Shown here in pieces: positions 1 to 6,440 of a stretch of 8,142 nucleotides of DNA (its first letter is position 1; each line of letters starts with the position of its first letter). The stretch is from Clostridiales bacterium (GTDB lineage: Bacteria; Bacillota; Clostridia; Christensenellales; DUVY01), in NCBI GenBank assembly GCA_031290295.1, contig JAITNT010000263.1, positions 1 through 8,142 on the forward strand, written 5' to 3'. Position numbers and translations under genes: made by a program. Below the pieces are notes generated by a model. That model was not told the DNA's origin, did no database searches, and saw nothing but the letters and a program-made list of their open reading frames with translations.

Positions 1-115
1 GAATCCCACAGCAGATTTGCCGAGGCGTACGCGGAGGCCTTGAGCGCGCCCAACTGAACGGTCGTGCCTGCGTTTATGTAGGCCGTATCGTCGTCGGGTC
101 TGTCCGTAATGGTTA
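1..115 (-). repeat. Near-identical DNA repeat, copy 1
   Basis: Bases 1-68 are identical to 1357-1424, and about four substitutions occur over the first 115 bases. The repeat encodes the first half of the c-type Ig domain. It starts at the window edge, so its full length is unknown. Confidence 0.9.
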
Positions 116-3100
116 CGCCCGCCTCCTCGATTGTAGACGTAACGGTAAGCGTGAAGCTGTCGGAGGTTTCCGTGCCGTCGATCTTTACCGTAATCGTTGT
201 CGTGCCTACGGTATGCCCCGTGATAAGTCCGCCCGCGGATATTGTCGCGACCGCCGTATTTGACGACGACCATGTGTAGCTGCCCGCGTCCGTAACCGCC
301 GCAAGCTGCGCCGTCGCCGAAACGTCGAGATAAATTTTGTTGTTCGCGGGCTTGCCGCTTATCGTTATCGTGTCGGGTTCGACTACGGTTGCAAACGTTA
401 CGTCGCTGATAATACCGCCCATGGTCGCCATAGTTTCCCCGTTAGGCAGGAAGACTTGCAGATCGATCGGCGCGCCGCCCGTCACGGTAACGTCGTATGT
501 CAGGGTCACGGTCTTAGACGCAACAAAGCTCGCCAAGCTTAAACTCTTTGACGTCGTCCCAACCTTAGCATAGAAAGGCGTTGCGCCGTAAAGGTGAAGC
601 AAGGTCAGATTAAACGTAACCGTGTAGTCTCCGTCCGGAACGGCAATCGCCGCGTGGATAGTAGGATACCAATTCCCGTAGATACTGAACATGAAGCCTC
701 CGGATGTGTTAACGGCGGTGTTCGTATCGCCGTTCTTGCTTCCTAAGCTTAAACCGCCCGATTGCGTGAGTCCGTCTACCTCTATGTCTATAGCGGTCGC
801 CGCCGACAGCCCGTAGACGTGTATTCTTATGTTGCTGATAACCAGAGTCACGTTAATATTGTCTCCGAAAAGCCCGAGCGCGCTTGTCTCGCCGACGGTA
901 ATAAAGCTCAGGCTGACTGCAAGCTCTCCGTTTGCGGCGGGAAGCGTGAAGCCTCTGCCGGTCGCTCCGCCGCCGATAACGGCGTAGAGCCACAATGACG
1001 AACCGGAGCTTGCCAGCACCTTTACGTCGAACTCGATTACGTAATACTTATTCGCCGCGAACTTCGCGTCGTCTAATTGCGCTATGTTGATACCGATATC
1101 GTAGAATTGCGCGGCGGACGAGCTGTCGAATGAAACCTTGTAGCCCGCAGTCGCTCCGAATGCCGCCTCGCCCTCGCCTGCGGCGGTGACTACCGCGGAA
1201 CCTAATTGCGTACCCTTCCCGCCGATAGCGTAAACCGTAAGCGTGAAGCTGTCTGCAAAGCCGGTACCGTCGATATTCACGTTAATAACCGTCGTACCCT
1301 CCTTGACGAGAGTTACCAGACCGTTGGCGGCGACCGTAGCGACTGTAGGGTCGGAGGAATCCCACAGCAGATTTGCCGAGGCGTACGCGGAGGCCTTGAG
1401 CGCGCCCAACTGAACGGTCGTGCCCGCGTTTATGTAGACCGTATCGTCGTCTGGTCTGTCCGTAATGGCTACGCCGGACTCCGATACTATGGACGCAACG
1501 GTGAGCGTAAAGGAATCGCTTACCGGGGTGCCGTTAACGGTTACGGTTATCAGGGTTGTGCCCGTGCCGACTATCGTTACGAGTCCCGTATTATCGATAG
1601 CAGCCACGTTCTCGTCGCCGGATGCCCACGTTACGGGGAAGCCCGGAGCCGATGTAACGCCTAGCTGTACGGAGGTTGTAGATTCGATGTATACCTTGTT
1701 GCCCGAGGGCTTGCCGGTAATAGCCGCGCCCACCTCGACCGCCAGGGAATTAACTACGGTCAGCGTAAAGGAATCCGTTACCGAGGTGCCGTCGACCGTT
1801 ACCGTAATAGTAGCCGTACCCGCGGTAAGCCCGGTAACGAGTCCGCCCGCGGATATTGTCGCGACCGCCGTATTTGACGACGACCACGTATAGCCGGTGA
1901 CGGTATTCGTGCCCGCCGCAAGCTGTACGGTAGTCGAAACGTCGAGATACAGCTTATTGTTTGTCGGCTTGCCGCTTATCGTTATGTAATCCGGAACTAC
2001 GACCGACGTCAGCGTTACGTTGCTTATAATTGCGCTTACGCTTGCCATATTCGCCCCGTTAGGCGTGAAGACGTGCATTTCGATAACGTCGGTTGACGTT
2101 ATAGTAATATTGTATGTAAGGGTCTGCGTCTTATTAGTCGCGAACGACGCGAACGTTACCTGTCTTGTTATGCCCGGGAAATTTATGTAGAAGGACGTAT
2201 CGTTAAAGAAGTTGAGCAGCGTGACGTCTAAAGTTAGTGTGTATTCTCCCGCGGGCGCGGCGATATTCGCATGGAAATTCGGATACCCGTTCCCGTAGAT
2301 AATGAATATCAAATCCCCGTCGGCGGTTATCCCGTGACGCGTATCCCCGTTCTTCGAGATAACGCCGAGCGCGTTAGGCACGACGGTATCGTCAACGGTA
2401 ATGCTTGCCGATGTAGCGGCGGAAAGCTCGCGGACATAAATTCTGATATGACTTATTACGAACGAAACGTCCAGATTCTGTCCGAATATTCCCCACGAAT
2501 CAAAGGTTGTGCCTTCCGTAAACAACTCGAAGCTCAAGGCGCGCTCCTCGCCCGCGTCCGGCAGCGTGTATATGGGCGATGCGGTCGAACCGCCGAAGCC
2601 CACATAAACCGCCTTACCGGCCCCGTCGTTAGCCAGAACCTTGATATCGAATACAACCTCGTATATTGTGTTCGACAAGAATTGTGCGTCGTCAATTTGC
2701 TTAATGTTGATACCCGGACCCCACCAATTCTCGCCGCTGCCCGTGATAAAGGTAACCTTGTAGCCCGCTGTCGCCCCAAAAGCCGCCTCGTCTGCAGCGG
2801 GCGCCGTAACGGGCGTGTCCTCTCTTTGTACGCCCTTGCCGCCTATAGCGTAGACGGTAAGCGTGAAGCCGTCGGTATACGACGTGCCGTCAACGCTTAC
2901 GGAGATTGCCGCCGTACCCTCCTTGAGCAGAGTTACAAGCCCCGCGGTCGAAATTGTAGCGACGGCGGTATTAGACGAGCTCCAAATAAGATCCTTACCC
3001 GGCGCGGTTACCGCGCTGAGCTGAACGGTTGAGCCCGCGTTGATATAAGCTATATCGTCGGCGGGTCTGCCCGTAATTACTACGCCCGACTCCGCGAGTA

Positions 3101-4928
3101 TGGACGCAACGGTGAGCGTAAAGAAGTCGCTTACCGAGGTGCCGTCAACGGTTACGGTTATCAGGGTTGCGCCCGTGCCGACTATCGTTACAAGTCCCGT
3201 ACCGTCTATAATAGCCACGGTCTCGTCGCCCGACGTCCACGTTACGGGGAAGCCCGGCGCGACCGTCGCATAAAGCTGAACGGTGGGTACCGTTTCTAAA
3301 TATACCTTGTTGCCGGCAGGCTTTCCGGTAATGGTCGCGCCCACCTCGACCGCCAAGGATTGAATAACCGTAAGTGTGAAGCTGTCGGTTACGCCCGTAC
3401 CGTCAACCGTTACCATAATAGTAGTCGTGCCCGCGGTAAGCGCGGTAACGAGTCCGCCCGAGGATATTGTCGCTACCGCCGTATCGGATGACGACCACGT
3501 ATACGCAAAGCCCGGCGCGACCGTCGCCGCAAGCTGCGCCGTCGTCGAAACGTCGAGATACAGCTTGTCGTTTGTAGGCTTGCCGGTTATAGCGATGCTT
3601 GTCGCGGTGTTGATAACGTTAAGCTCGAACGAATCGGTATACTTAGTGCCGAGCACCTCGACGGTAATTGTCGCCGTGCCGACCTTTTGAAGCGCAAGCA
3701 CGCCCGCGGGAGAAACGGTAGCGACGCTTGTGTCGCTCGACGTAAATTTAAGCGGGAAGCCCTGCATCACGTCGATACTCAACGCATATGTGACGTCGCT
3801 CAGCTGAACCTCGCCGTCCGCAGGCTTGTTGGCGATCGATACGCCGTTAACCAGCTTGCGAAGAAGCGTTACGTTATCGACGCTGAATTCGACCTTCGCC
3901 GCGCCCTCGCCCCAGAAAATCAACAGCTCATTTGTGCCGTTGCTTATAAAGGTATGCTGAACCGTCCTCGATTCGCCTACCGTAAGATTAGATATAACCA
4001 GCGGATTCTGGAATAAATCGCGCGCGTATGCCGTCTTACCCGTAGTACTTAAACTTAACAGCTTGAACTCGAAGGACAGATCGTATTCGTTGCCGTTAAC
4101 AAGATTGTCGGGCAGAATAATATACATGCCCGCATATTGACGGTTTTGGTCGCCCGTCGCGTATTTCAAAGCCGTCGCCGCGCCGTTTGCCGGTATCTCG
4201 CTAGAGACGGTGGTCAGCGAAATTTCGCCGCCGTCATAGTTTAGCCTTGACGAATACTTTGACGCGTCCTCGAAGTCGATAACCAGCGGATCGCCTGCTG
4301 CGGAACCGTTAACGACGAAGGAATCGGAAATTGCCGTGTCCTTAACCGTCGCCGTTATCGTAGCCTGCGCGCGCTTAGCCGAAACCGTAAGCGTCGCCGT
4401 TTTGCCTTCGGCGGGCGTGACGAACGCGACCTCCTCGTCGGACGAGGTCCAAAGCACCTCATAGTCGGAGGCGGATGGCGTAACGCTGTACGTCAGGGTG
4501 AACGGCGTACCGAAAGCGTAGCTAAGCCCCGCGTCGGGCTTGCCTCCGATAGAAATCGCAGTCGGCGCGCCTGTAAGCGAGAGCGTGAACGAGTCGTGAA
4601 CGACGGTACCCTCGACGCTTGCTGTTATAACCGTGCGACCCGCCGCCTTGTGCGTGACGAGACCGCCGTCGCTTACCGTCGCAATCGCGGGGCTTGCCGA
4701 GTTCCATATGACCGTACCGACGATATCGTCAAGCACTGCGCCTAGCTGTATAGTCGCGTCCGCGGTAAAAACCGCCGAATCGTTTGCGGGACGCCCGGTA
4801 ATCGTAAGATTCGGGTTCGTCTGCGGCGGCGGTACGGGGGTTACGCCGTTACCGTTACACGCCGCAAAAACGAGCGTGCCGACTACCGCCAGCGCAAAAA
4901 CGACCAAAAGGGATTTTACTTTTTTCAT
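1..4928 (-). CDS. Giant BIG2-repeat surface lipoprotein (3' end beyond window)
   Basis: An uninterrupted frame of 1642 codons runs from ATG at 4928 to the left edge; no stop is reached, so the protein is C-terminally partial. Start choice: AGGAGA lies 7 nt upstream and a lipoprotein signal peptide follows at once (MKKVKS, hydrophobic core, then FAAC with lipid-accepting Cys24). I saw no other Cys. Modules: Ig-like 1 (about 41-118, core W75), Ig-like 2 (119-212, W160), CBM-like beta-sandwich (213-365, ending VDNVTLL), Ig-like 3 (365-442), Ig 4-6 (W478, W564, W649), a beta-sandwich pair (693-979), Ig 7-9 (W1015, W1101, W1189), a second pair (1233-1518), Ig 10 (W1553), and Ig 11, cut at W1641. 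The Ig domains show BIG2 hallmarks: ITGKP start, W-S-S-D/N core, ATIS-GLVT turn, G-T-TITVTVDG strand, DSFTLTV end. Inferred role: lipid-anchored surface stalk or adhesin presenting binding modules, probably for glycans. Ligand unknown. Confidence 0.9.
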   Translation of the reverse strand, partial: MKKVKSLLVVFALAVVGTLVFAACNGNGVTPVPPPQTNPNLTITGRPANDSAVFTADATIQLGAVLDDIVGTVIWNSASPAIATVSDGGLVTHKAAGRTVITASVEGTVVHDSFTLSLTGAPTAISIGGKPDAGLSYAFGTPFTLTYSVTPSASDYEVLWTSSDEEVAFVTPAEGKTATLTVSAKRAQATITATVKDTAISDSFVVNGSAAGDPLVIDFEDASKYSSRLNYDGGEISLTTVSSEIPANGAATALKYATGDQNRQYAGMYIILPDNLVNGNEYDLSFEFKLLSLSTTGKTAYARDLFQNPLVISNLTVGESRTVQHTFISNGTNELLIFWGEGAAKVEFSVDNVTLLRKLVNGVSIANKPADGEVQLSDVTYALSIDVMQGFPLKFTSSDTSVATVSPAGVLALQKVGTATITVEVLGTKYTDSFELNVINTATSIAITGKPTNDKLYLDVSTTAQLAATVAPGFAYTWSSSDTAVATISSGGLVTALTAGTTTIMVTVDGTGVTDSFTLTVIQSLAVEVGATITGKPAGNKVYLETVPTVQLYATVAPGFPVTWTSGDETVAIIDGTGLVTIVGTGATLITVTVDGTSVSDFFTLTVASILAESGVVITGRPADDIAYINAGSTVQLSAVTAPGKDLIWSSSNTAVATISTAGLVTLLKEGTAAISVSVDGTSYTDGFTLTVYAIGGKGVQREDTPVTAPAADEAAFGATAGYKVTFITGSGENWWGPGINIKQIDDAQFLSNTIYEVVFDIKVLANDGAGKAVYVGFGGSTASPIYTLPDAGEERALSFELFTEGTTFDSWGIFGQNLDVSFVISHIRIYVRELSAATSASITVDDTVVPNALGVISKNGDTRHGITADGDLIFIIYGNGYPNFHANIAAPAGEYTLTLDVTLLNFFNDTSFYINFPGITRQVTFASFATNKTQTLTYNITITSTDVIEMHVFTPNGANMASVSAIISNVTLTSVVVPDYITISGKPTNNKLYLDVSTTVQLAAGTNTVTGYTWSSSNTAVATISAGGLVTGLTAGTATITVTVDGTSVTDSFTLTVVNSLAVEVGAAITGKPSGNKVYIESTTSVQLGVTSAPGFPVTWASGDENVAAIDNTGLVTIVGTGTTLITVTVNGTPVSDSFTLTVASIVSESGVAITDRPDDDTVYINAGTTVQLGALKASAYASANLLWDSSDPTVATVAANGLVTLVKEGTTVINVNIDGTGFADSFTLTVYAIGGKGTQLGSAVVTAAGEGEAAFGATAGYKVSFDSSSAAQFYDIGINIAQLDDAKFAANKYYVIEFDVKVLASSGSSLWLYAVIGGGATGRGFTLPAANGELAVSLSFITVGETSALGLFGDNINVTLVISNIRIHVYGLSAATAIDIEVDGLTQSGGLSLGSKNGDTNTAVNTSGGFMFSIYGNWYPTIHAAIAVPDGDYTVTFNLTLLHLYGATPFYAKVGTTSKSLSLASFVASKTVTLTYDVTVTGGAPIDLQVFLPNGETMATMGGIISDVTFATVVEPDTITISGKPANNKIYLDVSATAQLAAVTDAGSYTWSSSNTAVATISAGGLITGHTVGTTTITVKIDGTETSDSFTLTVTSTIEEAGVTITDRPDDDTAYINAGTTVQLGALKASAYASANLLWD
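226..272 (-). repeat. 47-bp exact repeat in Ig a-type domain, copy 1
   Basis: These bases are identical to 1840-1886, an offset of 1614 (538 codons). They encode the W-S-S-S-N-T-A-V-A-T-I-S-A-G-G-L core of the a-type Ig domain. Confidence 0.85.
1357..1471 (-). repeat. Near-identical DNA repeat, copy 2
   Basis: This is the partner of the copy at 1-115, offset by 1356 bases (452 codons, in frame). The match is far closer than that of the neighbouring beta-sandwich modules, indicating recent duplication or gene conversion. Confidence 0.9.
1840..1886 (-). repeat. 47-bp exact repeat in Ig a-type domain, copy 2
   Basis: This is the partner of 226-272. A related but diverged version occurs at about 3450-3497 in unit 1, so units 2 and 3 are closer to each other here than either is to unit 1. 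Confidence 0.85.
1992..3602 (-). repeat. Super-repeat unit 1 of the giant lipoprotein (residues about 443-979)
   Basis: This unit holds three Ig-like domains, here called a, b and c (core Trp 478, 564 and 649), followed by the beta-sandwich pair from YAIGGKG at residue 693 to the next ITISGKP. Corresponding Trp residues in unit 2 lie 537-540 residues further on, giving a period of about 1.61 kb. Domains a, b and c each have recognisable individual sequences that recur in the same order in unit 2, so the duplicated block is the whole four-part module and not single Ig domains. Confidence 0.85.
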
Positions 4929-4998
4929 CTCTTATTCTCCTTATTATGAATAATTCGTTATTTATATAATCCCGCGAAGCTTTTTCGCGGGCAATGTT
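4929..4998 (-). promoter_or_regulatory. Intergenic leader of the giant lipoprotein gene
   Basis: This 70-nt gap separates the SGNH hydrolase stop from the giant gene's ATG and is AT-rich outside one hairpin. A near-consensus ribosome binding site, AGGAGA (4941-4936), sits 7 nt before the ATG. TATAAAT (4966-4960) could be a -10 element, but I find no convincing -35 box at the right distance. A dedicated promoter is therefore possible but unproven, and read-through from the upstream operon is equally likely. Confidence 0.45.
4971..4991 (-). terminator. GC-rich hairpin after the SGNH hydrolase gene
   Basis: A perfect 8-bp inverted repeat, CCCGCGAA / TTCGCGGG, encloses a 5-nt loop and begins 7 nt past the SGNH stop codon. 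In the transcript it is followed by AUUAUAUAAAU rather than a U tract. It is thus a weak intrinsic terminator at best, and may instead be an attenuating or 3'-end-stabilising hairpin that lowers expression of the giant downstream gene relative to the enzymes. Confidence 0.45.
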
Positions 4999-6429
4999 TT
5001 AGGCGTTTCTTACGGGATAAACCTCTAACGCGTTAGGCTTCAACACGGTCGTAAGTACCGTTTGGGCAAAAATCCTGGACAGAAAATCGTTAGGGTGATT
5101 GCGTCCGTCGGCTATGAGGTTAGAAATCGGTTTTGATTTGAGAGTCTCTAACTGTACGCCGTAGGACTTGACCACGGCTATATTAGTGTAGTCGGCGACA
5201 AGCTCGGAGAGCGCGGTTTCGTATTGCGCCGCGTTAACCCCGAAAAGCGGTACCGTCAATGCGGCGTCCGTATAGACGTTATCGTGCGTTTTGTGCGGGG
5301 CTACCAGCACGACCGCCGCGCTAGGGTTTGCCGCGCGGATTTTGTCGATTACTATGCCCATATTCAGCTTAAAGGTTCCCGCGGGCGAGCCAACGCCGTT
5401 ATCCCAGCCGCCGCCGTCGTTCGCGCCCAGTCCTATGATTACGACGTCCGCGACGTCGAGCATCGCAAGCACGCCCTGTACCTTAGCGGCCGCCTCGCCC
5501 TTAGTATAATCGCTCGCGTAGAGCATATGCGAAACGTTGTCGTCGAGCACGTACTTATACTGCATTGCCGTGATACCCGGCACGCCGCCGTTAAGATAAT
5601 TCACGGCGCCGCTTTGTATCTGGTGAACGCCCGTGACGGGCTTTGCCGTCCTTTCGGTATACGCGGCCCAGCCTTGCGCCACCATATCGGGATAAGGCGG
5701 AACGTTGGGCGCGTTAGTATTGCTTGGACCCGCGCCCGCAATAACGCTGTCGCCTACAAAAAGTATATTAAGCGTGCCCGTATCCTTGCCGATAAGACCG
5801 GTAAGCGCGGCGAGCTGGCTTTTCGGCTTTTCGCCGCCGAACGCGTCCGTGCGTATATAGGTTACCGCAAGCTCATAAGGGCGAATCGGCGCCGAGCTGT
5901 TAATAATGCCCGTTTTTGACCCGTCCGCGTGCTTGTAGTACCAGTTGTTAGTGTCGTTGTCGTTCGCGTAGGTCGGAAAGTACGCCGAAAACGGCATTAC
6001 GGGTATTGACGAGTCCGACGGCAAAGCCAACCTGCCGCTTGCGTCAAGCGTATAATCCGCGCCCTCAGCATAAGCCGCGCCCGACAGAGCCGTAGACTTC
6101 CTGACGGAAAGAATCCTCGCCGCCTTATAGCTTAGCCCCAGAGGCGCGGCGTTTCCTTGCTTATCCGCCACAAAAAACGCGCTTTCGTTATAAATTATCT
6201 GGCTCTTCCACAGCGGCGATATATATTTTTTTATAGTATCGACTCCGTAATTGCCGACGTCCGTGCTTTCGTTGCCTATCATATCTACAACCTCGTCGAG
6301 AGTAAGCAATGTAATATCCTCGTCAACCGTAATATTTTTATCGCCGCCGCCGCCGTTGTCGCCGGGCGTACACCCGATTACCGTAAACAGCATAAGACAA
6401 ACCAAAAACGCAATAATACCTTTTTTCAT
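4999..6429 (-). CDS. Lipoprotein SGNH/GDSL-family hydrolase (probable esterase)
   Basis: The 476-residue protein begins with a lipoprotein signal peptide (MKKGII to VIGC, lipid Cys20) and a Gly/Asp-rich linker to about residue 32. Residues 33-215 form a region I do not recognise, possibly a beta-rich accessory domain. The catalytic domain (about 219-465) carries the SGNH blocks in order: block I ILFVGDSV with nucleophile Ser228; block II Gly in NGGVPG near 281-285; block III GANDGGG with Asn337; block V DGRNHPND with the probable Asp441 and His445. SGNH enzymes hydrolyse ester bonds, commonly acetyl groups on polysaccharides. An extracellular lipid-anchored esterase acting on acylated glycan is the likely role, but the substrate is inferred. 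The start at 6429 is set by AGGGG 6 nt upstream and the signal peptide. It lies 9 nt after the glycoside hydrolase stop, so the two are almost certainly cotranscribed. It could instead be a lipase or peptidoglycan O-acetylesterase. Confidence 0.9.
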   Translation of the reverse strand: MKKGIIAFLVCLMLFTVIGCTPGDNGGGGDKNITVDEDITLLTLDEVVDMIGNESTDVGNYGVDTIKKYISPLWKSQIIYNESAFFVADKQGNAAPLGLSYKAARILSVRKSTALSGAAYAEGADYTLDASGRLALPSDSSIPVMPFSAYFPTYANDNDTNNWYYKHADGSKTGIINSSAPIRPYELAVTYIRTDAFGGEKPKSQLAALTGLIGKDTGTLNILFVGDSVIAGAGPSNTNAPNVPPYPDMVAQGWAAYTERTAKPVTGVHQIQSGAVNYLNGGVPGITAMQYKYVLDDNVSHMLYASDYTKGEAAAKVQGVLAMLDVADVVIIGLGANDGGGWDNGVGSPAGTFKLNMGIVIDKIRAANPSAAVVLVAPHKTHDNVYTDAALTVPLFGVNAAQYETALSELVADYTNIAVVKSYGVQLETLKSKPISNLIADGRNHPNDFLSRIFAQTVLTTVLKPNALEVYPVRNA

Positions 6430-6435
6430 ACCGTA

Positions 6436-6440
6436 CCCCT
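6436..6440 (-). promoter_or_regulatory. Ribosome binding site of the SGNH hydrolase, overlapping the upstream stop codon
   Basis: AGGGG lies 6 nt before ATG 6429, and its first two bases are shared with the TAG stop of the glycoside hydrolase (6441-6439). The overlap implies that ribosomes finishing the hydrolase reinitiate at the SGNH gene, so the two are translationally coupled. It also supports 6429 as the start. Confidence 0.65.

Larger units (their letters stand above)
1..374 (-). repeat. Super-repeat unit 3, start only, lacking domain b
   Basis: Ig a (W1553) is followed directly by an Ig c-type domain, recognisable from ITDRPDDDTAYINAGTTVQL, with W1641 at the window edge. The b domain present in units 1 and 2 (start AITGKP, core VTW-SGDE) is absent. 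The distance between the c-domain tryptophans of units 2 and 3 is 452 residues, 88 fewer than between units 1 and 2, which fits loss of one Ig domain. The unit continues beyond the left edge. Confidence 0.8.
375..1991 (-). repeat. Super-repeat unit 2 of the giant lipoprotein (residues about 980-1518)
   Basis: This unit has the same order as unit 1: Ig a (W1015), Ig b (W1101), Ig c (W1189), then the beta-sandwich pair starting at YAIGGKG 1233. By eye the Ig a-b-c protein sequence is far more alike between units than the beta-sandwich pair, which matches at roughly half its positions. Confidence 0.85.

Noticed and set aside
375..2852. Diversity-generating retroelement acting on the beta-sandwich heads
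   Set aside because: No reverse transcriptase gene or template repeat is visible. The differences are spread along the domains and not concentrated at adenine positions in one short stretch as far as I can judge.
1..3602. CRISPR array or non-coding satellite repeat
   Set aside because: The repeats are long, in frame and protein-coding, with substitutions that keep the Ig-domain pattern. There is no short direct repeat and spacer structure.
337..4016. Plus-strand open frames inside the giant gene (337-573, 762-998, 1206-1664, 1465-1893, 2271-3032, 3376-3690, 3687-4016)
   Set aside because: They lie antisense to a continuous 1642-codon minus-strand frame with clear repeated domains. Their translations are Arg/Val/Thr-rich and lack any domain logic, as expected for shadows of a GC-rich repeat gene.
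4522..4953. Minus-strand frame 4522-4707 and plus-strand frame 4633-4953
   Set aside because: Both overlap the signal peptide and first Ig domains of the giant gene in other frames and have no supported start. The same applies to the minus-strand frame at 2534-2779.
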